A stretch of DNA of 64,000 bases from Acorus gramineus (taxonomy: Eukaryota > Streptophyta > Magnoliopsida > Acorales > Acoraceae), in NCBI GenBank assembly GCA_030737835.1, contig JAUJYN010000018.1:3658001-3722000 (forward strand), in the 5' to 3' direction. A program made the position numbers and the translations under genes. This document shows, piece by piece, positions 35,101 through 46,194 of this stretch (positions are counted from its first letter, which is position 1; the number at the start of each line of letters is the position of its first letter). Under the pieces are notes generated by a model. That model did no database searches. It saw nothing but the letters and a program-made list of their open reading frames with translations, and was not told where the DNA came from.

Positions 35101-37129
35101 TTTTTATTGTATGTATTATATTTCCGTGCTTGGGCACCTGTTTGTATTATATTGGATGTCATTGTATATATTGGCTCTCACAGGACAGTTGATTATGTAT
35201 CGAGTCTGTAATATGTTTTTAAATTACTAACTCAGTCTTTTAGCTTTCGCTATTTGTGTATATATATCATGTCAGCCTTGCTTTTGTCTGTGTTGTCATT
35301 TTAGCTATTGTTTAGAGTATGTTATTGACCTCCTGTATAGACTGCTGATATCATATATACACTTGCCGCGTCCCGGGGACGGCCGCCCTGGGGCGTGACA
35401 CTTCAGAGGGAGAGGGCGAGAGAGATCATCATCTCATGAAGCTGGTCATAGCCTTGCCCCATTAGCATGGGCGCAACAACTACACCACACCCTCGAGTCT
35501 TATCGCAAGGGAATATTAGGCAGGTGCCCGTTATTAACCCAGACTTAATCCTGCTGGGAGTAGTATTACAATACTACCTAAGGCCTGCCATATTCTATAC
35601 ATCCATACACATTACACAAATACATGCCCATACTAGAGGGGCTCATGCAACACAATCATTCATACATGAATACAATACATGTATATAAGCCTAGCATGCA
35701 AGATATCTACATATTATAGCTTAAACATGCCCATACTACTTATCTACACAAGTAGTATAGTTAGGGTGCCCCATCGATGCGCGACGCGCGACTACGCGCG
35801 TCGAGCGCATCCCGAGAGGGGGGGGGGGTTGGATAGAACCACTCACCATACAACCCGGGACCTCGCGCATCCCATCCGATGAGATCTGCAAGGTAAGGGC
35901 ATCAAATTTGGTGAGTAACATCACAATTTAACACTTAGAATTTACTAGAAATGCCAAAGACTTAGACATGCACGCATACGGGATCGCACACATGCAAGCA
36001 CGCGTGTACGCACGCATGCCCGAGTTCCCCAGCACCTGCCCGAGCCCCTGGGCAGCCCCCCGCATGCCCTAGCACGTGCACTAGCACCCAGCCACGCGCC
36101 CAGACACATGCCCAGGCGTACTGCCCCCCGCGCGCGCACGCTCGCGCGCGCCGGCTCGCACTCGCGCGCATGTCCTGCGCGCACCCGTTCGCTGCCAGCG
36201 TCTGCGCACCCGCCTGCGCCTACCAGCGCTCCTCTGCGCGCGCGCCTGCGCACGCCCAGCCATCCTTAACCCTCTTTTAACCCCTTTTAACCCCTCCCCC
36301 ACACTTCTCACTCACCCTAAACCAATTACCTAACATGCATGACTTCCCTACAACCCCCTAAGCCATGAAAACCAAGAAAAGAAGGGGAAGAGCTCACCTT
36401 GGGAGAGGGAATGAAAGGGGGAGATTCGGGGGCCCTCGATGCACCCGCAACCACCTCAACCACCACCACCACTACCACCACCTCCTCAGCCTTCTTTGGC
36501 TGCAAATCAGGGGGGGGAACAAGATATGAGAGGGTGCTTGAGAGAGGGGAATCAATAACAACAACAAAACCTACACAAATTTTTCTCTTCCTCCTTCACC
36601 TTCTCCTTCTCTTCTCTTTGAGGAAATAATACAAACACATGGGGGGGATTGAAAGAGAGAAAGAGAGTCCACGTGAGAGTGAGAGAGATATTTTCCATTT
36701 GGCGGGGTGAGAACAAGATTTGTGAGGGGGGTAAACCTAAGCCTATTCTCACCCTCTAACAACCAAATAATCAAGTGGTTGCTTCACCACTAAGCATAAA
36801 GGGGGTAAGGTTACCCAAGGTCACCCCATCACAAAAATATCTTACACTATTTGACTAATCAAACCAGGAACTCTCGAAAACCCGGATACGATTCGGAACT
36901 GCATATTTTTCTAAACGTTACCGGAATTCGATGAAATTTTTATGGGTAGTACTAAACGGTACCAGGACCCATAATATGCAGTCAGATTTCCAATCAGAGC
37001 ACTCTAACTCCCGCAGGTGGCTAAAAGCCAAAATTTTAACGGCTCCGATCAAAAAATTAAAAAGGCCCTGAATGACCCAGAAGTGACCAAGGCTTAACCG
37101 AAATGGCTCCAAATGACACAGGCATAACA
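32109..37129 (-). mobile_element. Degenerate LTR (LTR-C, minus), in two pieces: 32109-32586 and 35401-37129
   Basis: Starts TGTCACGCCCCAACTACCGG and ends GACACAGGCATAACA, interrupted by a plus-strand solo LTR. There is no primer-binding site on its left and no polypurine tract on its right, so it looks like a solo LTR. The flanks (GGGGG and AAAAC) do not match, so the boundaries on one side may belong to another copy. Acceptor-like (35886) and donor-like (36397) signals surround a 512-bp GC-rich core. Confidence 0.65.
32587..35400 (+). mobile_element. Solo LTR (LTR-A, plus)
   Basis: A complete LTR of 2,814 bp, TGTTATATATGTGTCAC to GGCCGCCCTGGGGCGTGACA. The flanks GTTCA (32582-32586) and CTTCA (35401-35405) form a target duplication with one mismatch. 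Donor-like GTGAGT at 33360 and acceptor-like TTGCAG ending at 34131 enclose a 772-bp core. A run of 14 cytosines lies near 33041-33054. Confidence 0.9.
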
Positions 37130-38308
37130 AAAACCAAGTGGCGTGTAAAAATACTCCCATGTGAACACCATGCGCACCCGTGGCACACCCTCACGCGCAA
37201 TTCCATGAGTCCTCGTGCGTCACTCAGCACGTCCCAACTCGCACGTCCCCATTCGCGTGACCTCAAGTGCATGCGTGCCTATCCCATGAACACGTTTGCA
37301 TGGGCTCTCATATCACAAAAGTCACCACCTCTCACAATTGACTCACCATTACACACTCGCCTAGACTCGAGCATGCATACACGACACGCACTGCCAAGCA
37401 GAGGTGAGTACTCCTCGCGTGCACACCTCGCGCTCCGAGCGGACCTAAGTACTCCAAGAATGCCCTCGGGCACCCTGTGCATGCCCTAAGCACCCCGTGC
37501 ATGCTGTCGACGCGCTTCGTATGCATAAAAGAACACCAAGCATGCGCTCGAGCACCCCATGCATGATGTCCACGTGCTCCGCATGCATCCAAGAATGCCA
37601 AGCATGTGCTCGAGCACCCCATGCACGATGTCCACGCTCTCCGCATGCCGAGCATACACCCGCAGCCCCGCAAGCCGTTCATGCAATCTCAAGTGTACCG
37701 GTGCATCAACCCTACGCCCCTTGAGAGGGAGGAGAAGAGGGAGGGAAAGCAAAGCACATACACACATCCACCTCTTCTTTCCTTCACTCCTTCTCACTTT
37801 ATTTTATTTCCACGAGTGGCTGCCGAGAGAGTGAAAATGGGAGGGAGAGCTAGAGCTAATTGAGAGGGAGAGAAAAAGTGTTTTTGAGTAAGATAGAAGA
37901 GACATTTAATGAAAAAAGGTTGGGTTGGTGGCTATGGAATGGGAGGAGTGAACTTAAGCTCTCTCACCCACTCACATCAACATATTTAAAGGAGGGTGAC
38001 TTGCACACCAAGTACACGTGCACCATAGTCGGCCACTAGTTCACTTACCAAGACCCAATAAATGAAAACCTGGATATGATTCGAAACTGTATATTTTTCC
38101 CAAATGATATCAAAAGTCGATGAAATTTTTATGGGTAGTACAAAACAATATCAAGACCCATAATATGCAGTTAGATTTTCAATCAGAGTACCCCAACTCC
38201 AGCAGACAGTTAAAAACTAAAATTTTAGCGACTCCGATCGAAAAAAAAAAAAGACTCCAAATGACACTAGCTTAATCAAAATTGCTTTTTTATGACACAG
38301 GCACAACA
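37130..38308 (-). repeat. LTR remnant (minus, LTR-C relative)
   Basis: Only the LTR 5' half is recognisable. It ends with ATGACACAGGCACAACA at 38308, preceded by the block AACCTGGATATGATTCG to TCCGATCGAAAA that all these LTRs share near their start. It may be a separate copy, or the right part of the LTR-C copy at 32109. The sequence does not decide between them. Confidence 0.6.
37430..37645. repeat. 62-bp tandem repeat, about 3.5 copies
   Basis: The period is 62 bp (CAAGCATG at 37537 and 37599; AGCACCCC recurs at the same spacing). The units carry CGAGCACCCCATGCA and GATGTCCACG. It lies in the part of the LTR remnant that corresponds to the variable core of other copies, which suggests how such cores grow. 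Confidence 0.75.
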
Positions 38309-38875
38309 GGGAGTCAGGGTGAGGGTGAGGTTAGTCGCGCCGCCGCGCGACCTTGTTATCTGTTGGGTTTTTACCCATGTCTTCCTTGAAAGGAAATTGC
38401 CTTGTCATTCAATTGTTGTATTGGTGCTTGGCTTATTTCCACTCACTGAGCTGGTAGCTCACCCCTCGCATACTGTTTCTTTTAAAGGGCGGTATTGAGC
38501 GTGGAGTTGGAGCTTCCCTGTGGTGTGGTCTTGTGTACGTGGAACGTCCCGTCTGGCGAGTGGCGAGTGCGAGGCTGTCAGCAGTCCTAAAGTCATTTAT
38601 GCATTGATAAATCGTGCGTGTTGCACTGATTGTATTTTATTTTGAGTAGACTTGGCTCTCACAGGACAGTGATTGTGTATTCGAGTCCGTAATAATGTTT
38701 TGGGTTACAGACTTATTGGATTTTTATGCTTCCGCATTTTTAGTTGAGCTATCAGTTATCATTGCTTTGCCAGCCTTGTATGTTATATATATTGGCGTCG
38801 TTGTTGACCTCTTGTATGATTACTGATATTTTATATATTGCCACGTCTAGGGGACGGCCGCCCTGGGGTGTGACA
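38309..38875 (+). repeat. LTR-B 3'-end fragment (plus)
   Basis: 567 bp ending GGGGACGGCCGCCCTGGGGTGTGACA. Reverse-complemented, it matches the start of the E4 5' LTR at 28278-28850, including the TCGCGCCGCCGCGCGACC block. Its 5' part is missing, and it abuts LINE sequence on the right. Confidence 0.8.
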
Positions 38876-39494
38876 ATACGATGGCACAATCTGTGGAACG
38901 GCACCAACGCAGGGATTAGACGACCACACCTCGTCAATTGAGAGGCGGTATGCCTCCGTCAAACACTCAGTGGATTGGGGATACCCGACTTTGAGGCTAC
39001 TAACAAAGCCCTCAAGTCGAAATGGTTGTGGAAATGGGGAGACAGCAACAACATGGTGTGGAGGCAACTGCTCGGGGAGCCTTTAACAATGGGAGTGCCC
39101 GAGGTGGTTTTCAGTGACCTTCACGTAGGATGTCACATGTACGAAAGGAATCTTCTCCTTGGCTACCGATTTTGAAGAATCAGTTGCATGGAAGGTGGGG
39201 GACGGAACAGGGGTGAAATTATGGGAGCACGCCTGGTGCGGGTGGCTCTCATTGCAGGCTAGTTTCTCTCTAGCGTATCTGGTGGCAGCATGCAAAGACG
39301 GATGTGTGCTAAATTTCTGAAAATCAAACAACAGCTATTGGGAGGTGCCCAGTGCTTGGCCTAATAAGTCGGAGGAGGTTCTCGAGTTCACTGCCTTACG
39401 TCCCCGCATAGAGGGCGTCACTCCAATGGAGGGAATCACGAACAGGAGAATGTGGGTGCCGAACCCTGGCCTTGGGTTATTAGTGATTAAGCCC
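38876..39494 (+). mobile_element. LINE-1-type remnant, left part (RT C-terminal region)
   Basis: Plus-strand coding traces include LGIPDFEATNKALKSKWLWK and MVWRQLLGEP near 38975-39080, and a later NPGLGLLVIKP near 39455-39493. These are the region between the reverse transcriptase and the zf-RVT domain of plant L1-like LINEs. The 5' end is cut at the LTR fragment ending 38875. Several frame changes are present, so it is dead. The reading continues at 56933 after E5, where KPYDWWRWF is read across the E5 insertion point. Confidence 0.8.
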
Positions 39495-41971
39495 CATGAT
39501 GGCCCGTGTCCCAAACCATCGACACGTGCACGCCACCCAAGCTCTGATACCAACTGTGATGGACCGTGCCCAAAAACACCCGCACGAGCACATCACGTGC
39601 CTCAAAACTCCCCATTTCTTTTATAAAAAAAACATCAAAATATCCACCCTATATAATCTCATATGATAACAACTCTGGAATAACATATAATCAACAAGAT
39701 ATACAATCACCTATATAAATCTTTCGCCGCGTAACTCTAATACAACATTTAATCAATCATATACATAATCACATATATCACAACATGCCCAGGAAAGTTT
39801 AAGCAGTCAACAGAACATCTAATACACCCCATATACAGTAATCCATATATACAGAACATTTTAACATATGCGTGGTCCACTAGACCAGCCTCTACCAAAG
39901 TAATCATATACAGATCCAAAACATCAAAAATATACACATCTATATATATATATATATATCACCAACTGGAGGTGACAACAAAAGAAGACAAAGTCAAAAG
40001 CCCAGAAACCCCCGCCTTTACTCTGCAAAAATAGGAAAAATAGAATCGAACAAGCGAAAGATGCTCAGTAACCTAGACATTCCACGAATAATAACTCAAA
40101 GGTGAAACTCAAATAAAATGAAATACTAGCTCAAACGTCTCAATAAACATGAGGCCAAATAATAAATACCAAATAAAAAACCTGTATGCTTACCAACAGA
40201 AAAAATAAATAACATTGTTGATAAACTCACCCATCAAAGAGGAATGAATAGCTCAGAATAACACATCACAATCGATAAGGACAACAAATAACATCAAGGT
40301 GCATCACCGATGGACTAAGAACAGATACCCTGAAATCACAATTCAGCTGAATCACCCCAATCTGAACGATAAGGAATCGCAACTCTGGCCCCTGAATGTC
40401 CAGAGCGCAAGATTGACCATCTACACGACCCCATCTCGACCCTTCTCCGTCCGAGATGTCAACAACATACAAACCTCGCGCGTGGCCCTTGAACGTCCAC
40501 CGCGAGGAAACGCTACCTGGCCCCCCGCCGTCAAGGCACGGTAGGGTATTAACCTGTCCCCCTACAAGACCCGTACGTACTCATGCGCGCTCATGGGGAG
40601 CTAATCCTCAAACCAAATGTAAGGTCTATGGTCATCCAACTCCAAGCAAGCAAAAAAGTAATATAAGATGCAGCGATATCAAGTAAATCACAAAGCTCCA
40701 TGGTCGGACAGCACAACCACGCTGATCATAGGATGCCAACAAATCACTAGGATGTAAATAATAATATCAAGGAAGGCTCACAATATTAACAAGTCAATTA
40801 TGAGTTCACGAGAATCAATAATGGACTATATAAAATGGGTCACAAAATAAGGAACACCCTGGAATCTCAAAATAAATTGATCAATGATATGAAAATTTAG
40901 AATCTCGATCAATTACAGAATCTCAAATAACACAAACAGCAAACCAAACAGCGACAACAACAGAGCGTGGAATGGAATGGAACAAACAAATAGCAATAGG
41001 GTCACTTACCTTGCAATTTATATCCCAAACTGGACTAACCCTATTCCAGCTCTTAAACCAAGCAGAAAGGAACCCACTGATAAAAATATAATCTCAATTA
41101 GATACAAAAAATAACCCTAGTAATCAAGAGATTCTCAGTTCTCCTAAAACAAATTGGATATCCCCACAACAAACCCTAAGTTAACACAATAAAAATAACT
41201 CTCCAATTCTTATTTACCCGGCCCCAAAAACATATTCCAATTTCAGTCCCAAATCACAATTTTCGATTCAAAACTAAAATAGAACAACCCTATACGAAGA
41301 ATAACAATGAAAAGAACAAAAATCCTTACCCTGTATAGCACGAAAAATATTCCACGAAGCTTTTCCTAATTTTCCCTTTTTATTTTCCCTTGGAATAGAG
41401 TATCGGGCGACTCTCTCTCACTCACCATATATATCACCAACACCACCTCCACCGACTCACCAAATTATTTTAAACTTTGGATTCCACCAAATGACAAAAG
41501 TGCCCTCTTTTAGAATTCTGCGCAACCTTGACTCTAACCACTATATCTTGTTGTAGGAGAGTCCACTTCAGATGATACAACTTCTGTTGGAAAGATAACG
41601 AAAATATCTACGACTTCTATGTTTAAGCCAAGATCAGAAGAAGCCTCCAACTATCTTAAAAATAGCAAAGAACAGAAGACCTCGCTATTTCTTCTTCTAA
41701 GGGCAGAATTGGTAAAATAGCCATAACTTTTCCAATACAATTTCACATGATGCAAAACTAATTTTATATGAAAGGTAACTCTAAAATAAAGACTTCATAT
41801 GTTCACATCAAATCCTGAATATATATCCAAGATGCTTTACCAAAATGAAATCGAATGCAGACTTCAAGAACAATAATGACCAAAAGCTCAATAGCATAAA
41901 ATTATCCTATCCTGCAATCCAAACATGTAAATATTAGCAAAAACTGGACAAGTGGGTTCGGGCTATTACAT
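39495..41971 (-). repeat. E5 3' LTR
   Basis: 2,477 bp, ending GGGTTCGGGCTATTACA next to the polypurine tract. Near its outer edge it contains GCTCTGATACCAAC (39541-39554), a copy of a primer-binding site, followed by a second LTR-end-like TGTGATGGACCGTGCCC. A TATA box (GATATATATGG, minus strand) lies near 41434. A short (TA)n run sits near 39941-39958. Confidence 0.85.
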
Positions 41972-41989
41972 CCTACCCCCCTTAAACAG

Positions 41990-43177
41990 GATTTGGTCCT
42001 CCAAATCTAAGAGGTTTACCTCAAGAAGCAAATAGATGGGAATAACTCTCCCCATCCTGAACAAGGTTGAATTATCCCTTAACTCATATCCAATCATAAA
42101 AATGACATAATATTGACATATACGGTCTGTGACCAAAGCACAACCCAGCGGCAAGGATACAGCCAATGGGTGAAGCAGTGGAGTCGGCTCGATTCCCAAG
42201 GAAGGTACAAAACTTGGCGTCAAAAATAAATGCAAAGCACCAGGGTCAATCAACGTGAAGTAACTGATTGAGAAGTCATAAGAGTACCTCTAACAACATC
42301 ACGAGTTGCATGCGCATTCTGCTCCATCACTGTGTAGACAATCCCTTGAGCTGGTTGCTTCTGTGTGTCCACTGCTACTGTAGATCCTTGACTCTGCGTT
42401 GCTGGAATCTTTGCTGTCTGAGAACACTGGCGTGCCATATGACCCTCATGACCAAACTTTTGGGCGATTCTGCCAACAATTGCGCGCTAGATGCCCTGTG
42501 CGACCACAAACATAACAAACTGTAGAACGACGATCGTCTCGACCGTGACCACTCTCCTGAGTCCTCTGTTGCTGTAATGGATGTCTATCAAACTGCTGCT
42601 GACCACCTCGACCCCTCGGCTGATGGCCATGGCGAATAGGTCCTCCAACTCCTCTTAATTGTTCAGTTCCAGTCATAGCTGACCCGCCTTGTGGGATACG
42701 AGCACGTTCTATCTCCGCCAAGTTTTGTTCAAGTAATAAAGCTCGCTCCAAGACTAGAGCATAGGTGGGGAATTTTAATGCAATTAGACTGATACGAATC
42801 TCAAGACGCAATCCCCTCTCAAATCTCCTCGCCCTAGCCTCCTCATCACGCAACATGTGTGCTCCGAATCGTGACAATCAAGTAAACTCTGCATCATACT
42901 CTGCCACCGATCGTCCCCCTTGCTGCAGATACAGAAACTTTTGCTCTTTGTCCCTTCGAACTGCCTCTGTAAAATATTTCTCACTGAAAAGTTGAACAAA
43001 CCTCTCCTAGGTGATCGAGGATGTCTGCGTACGCTCCATAATACGCCACCACAACTCTGCATCGCCAGCCAATCGAAATAAAGTCAAAGGAACCCTATCC
43101 TCCTTTTGGCACTTGATCGCTCAGAATGTCTTCTCCAACAAGAATAACCACTCCTCTGCAATCATTGGATCTGTTGT
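41990..43177 (-). pseudogene. E5 protease and gag (main part)
   Basis: On the minus strand, gag shows the Ty3/gypsy capsid pattern (LSRFGAHMLRDEEARARRFE) and a CCHC knuckle (CYVCGRTGHLARNC). These are followed by an aspartic-protease trace (DPGALHLFLTPSFVPSLGI) near 42240-42170, and then directly by the end of the coding region and the polypurine tract. E6 was inserted in this gag at 43177. It is a fossil with a few breaks. Confidence 0.8.
43173..43177. repeat. E6 target-site duplication, left copy
   Basis: GTTGT at 43173-43177 is identical to GTTGT at 54068-54072 on the other side of E6. The E5 gag is continuous across the two. Confidence 0.95.
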
Positions 43178-46146
43178 TGTCACGCCCCAGGGCGGCGGTC
43201 CCCGGGACGCGGCAAGTGTATATATGATATCAGTCTAAAGAGGAGTTCAATAATATACTCACGCAACAGTTAAAAATGACAACACAGATGAAGACAAAGC
43301 TGACATGATATATACACAGATAGCGGAAGCTAAAAGATGGAGTCTGTAATCCAAAAATATACTACAGACTCGATACATAAACAAACGTCTTGTGAGTGCC
43401 AATATACACAATACAACCAAATACAATCCAAACTGGGTGCCCAAGCACAGAAATATATACATACAATAAAAAGGATGCTGATGGCCTCAAAAACTCGCGG
43501 GACGTAGCGCTACTCCGCTACTGGTGCAGTCGCTCAGGGAGCTCCTCCTTCAGGTCCGCCTCAGTAATCACTGGAGAAAATAATTACGCGAGGGGTGAGC
43601 CACATGCTCAGTGAATAGCACAACCCATGCATCACAGTTATATTAACCACAATTAATCAACAACCAGCCTCAAAGTGGCATAACAACATAAATCCAGTGG
43701 TTCGTTACATCGCCGAACCACCACACCCTCACCCTCACCCCTCAATAGGTGACATAGGATATTGGGACTTATTAGCCTGATAAACATCCATACACATCCA
43801 TACACATCCATACACCCTCACCCTCACCCCTCAATAGGTGACATAGGATATTGGGACTGACTAGGCTGTTAATCACCCTTGGTCCACCGATAGCCTCTCC
43901 TCCACACCGTAGCTCGCCTGGTCTACTCCCACATTCAGCACAGTCCGAAACCAAAATCAGGAGGTGCCTACTGATGGGAGCCCTCTGTCAGGACGGCCTG
44001 TCTAACGCTGAGGAGTCCTTACACGGATCCAACGAAGGGAAGAGAAACAGCCTACCCACACGCATATGATCCACTCGGATCCGCTGACAACACATCTCTA
44101 CAACTCTAGTGTCTTGAATTCATCAGAATTCCTCCAGGGCGCATAACCAAGATGCGGGGAACATGCATTAATATAGACGGGAAAAGAAACCTTGGGAGGG
44201 CACCATGAGGTCCCGATATAGGACATCCCGACAACCAAACAAGGAACACGGAGCACCCTAGCCCGGGTCTCAATGTTGACCTCGCAAGGCCCCTTAATAT
44301 TCCCTAAGGCATGCTTTAATATTACAAGTTGCATTTAATTTAACAAATTAAACTAGTAGGACGCATACATAGGCCGAGGCTTTCCTAGCATGATAACAAG
44401 GTGACAAGATGCATGGCTCTTACACAACCTAAGGGTGCAAGTCCCTAACATACTCAGTCTAGGGTAGCATGCATACTACATATCAATCATGCTTGCAGGT
44501 TAATATTAATCTATGGTGCCCCAGGGGAGGACGGTATATGCCCAAGTGCATATAGCACCTCCCAACTGGGTTGGATTGTCCCACTCACCGGTAATCGGGT
44601 CATCGCGCGACCGTCCGTCAAGATCTGCAAGACAGGGTGATAAACCTGGTGAGTAAAATACACAAAAATACGCTAAAAATACCCAACACTCGGACAAGCG
44701 CACATACGGCCTGTACGCGCGTGAGCCCGAGCACCCGACTCACTCCCGAACCCTCGGCAACCACCCGCACGGCCACCCGCCCCCGGATGCACCGCCGCAC
44801 CCCAGCCCGCGCACCCAGGCGCCCTGCCGAGCCCCTGCCCGCACGCCAGGACACGCCACCGAGCTCCCCGGGTGCACCGCGCGCTCACTGCGCCCCAGCG
44901 CAGCAGCCCGCGCGCACACCGCACGCCCCGCGCCCAGCGCCTCGCCCCTCGTGCACCCCGCGCGCACCATCGGCCTCGCCTCACCGCGCGCGCACAGCAC
45001 GCCTGCGCCCCTGCGCAGTGCTCCGCGCGCACGCTCCCGCACGGCGCCTGTGCCCAGCGCCCAGCGTCCAGCGCCCCCAGCATCCAGCACACCCGCGCCC
45101 AGCACACACGCCCAGCACACGCGCTCCAGCTCCACCCGAGCGCACGCCCGCACGCATGTCCGCGCGCATGCGCGCGCGTGACCTGCCACTGCACACCTGC
45201 TGCGCCTGCCTGCTGCGTTGCCTGTGCTGTCTGATGCCTGAGACAGCCACCACCCTGCCCGAGCACCTCTCCACCACCCACTGGCCACCAATGGCCTCCG
45301 ATCGCCACTAACCACCACCGACCACCACCAACAGCCCCAACAGCCACCACACACCCAAAACCCCCTCCTAACAAGCATCTAAGCAAGAAAAGGAAGGAAA
45401 GAGAGCTTACCCAAGGGAAAGGAAGGGGACCGGGAGCTCTTCGTGCACCGAAACGCCTCCCCAAAGCCTCCACCACCGAGCTCTTCCTCAGCCCTCGAAA
45501 TGGCTGAAATCAGGGGAGAAAAGAGGGGGTAAGAGGGGGTCAAACAAGTGGGAACTCGAATCCGAGACCACCCGTAGATAGATCGGGATGAGATCTAACC
45601 TTTCTATGCTTTGAGTTTTGAGTTTCAAGCCTCTAGGTAGCTCAAAATAAGAAAAAGAGAGGGGGAGAGAAAAAATTTGAGAAGATGATGAATAGTGGGG
45701 GGCAAATTTAGCTCTCACTTATATAAGTCAACATACTTAGATTAGGGTTAAACAAGGATTAATTAGGGCTAAGAGAAGGTTTAAGTGGGATTTGACTTGG
45801 GTCAACCCAACCACACAAAAAAACAAAAAGGGTTGACCAAGTCATGGGCCCACTTTGACCGAGTCAACTCTCCCAATGACTTCTCGCTCGGTCAAAACCC
45901 GGATACGCCCCGAAAGTGTGAAATTTCTGAAACGTTACCGGAATTCGATGAAATTTTTGTGAGTGGCTTAACATGGCACCAGGACACATAATATGCAGTT
46001 AGATTTTCAATCGGAGTCCTCAAACACAGGACGATAGCTAACAGTCCAAAATTTTAGCGGTTCCGATCGAAAAACGAAAAAAACTCAAAAACTGCCAGAA
46101 TGCTCCAATGGTTACCAAAAAGGCAAAAAGTGACACATATATAACA
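43178..46146 (-). repeat. E6 3' LTR (LTR-A)
   Basis: TGTCACGCCCCAGGGCGG to GTGACACATATATAACA. Acceptor-like (44625) and donor-like (45410) signals enclose a 786-bp GC-rich core. A TATATAAG box lies near 45720 (minus). A small tandem ACATCCATAC repeat lies near 43790-43815. Confidence 0.93.
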
Positions 46147-46162
46147 TTCTCCCCCCCTTAGG
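46147..46162 (-). promoter_or_regulatory. E6 polypurine tract
   Basis: TTCTCCCCCCCTTAGG on the plus strand, directly beside the 3' LTR, identical to that of E2. Confidence 0.88.
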
Positions 46163-46194
46163 AAATTTTGTCCTCAAAATAAATACAAGAACAT

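Noticed and set aside
37430-37645. CRISPR-like array from the 62-bp tandem repeat
   Set aside because: The units are contiguous without unique spacers, in an LTR remnant of plant DNA.
32109-38308. A single interrupted LTR from 32109 to 38308 with a GGGGG/GGGAG duplication
   Set aside because: An LTR 5' terminus already occurs at 37129, and no inner LTR start explains it. The near-match of the flanks may be chance. It is kept only as an alternative.
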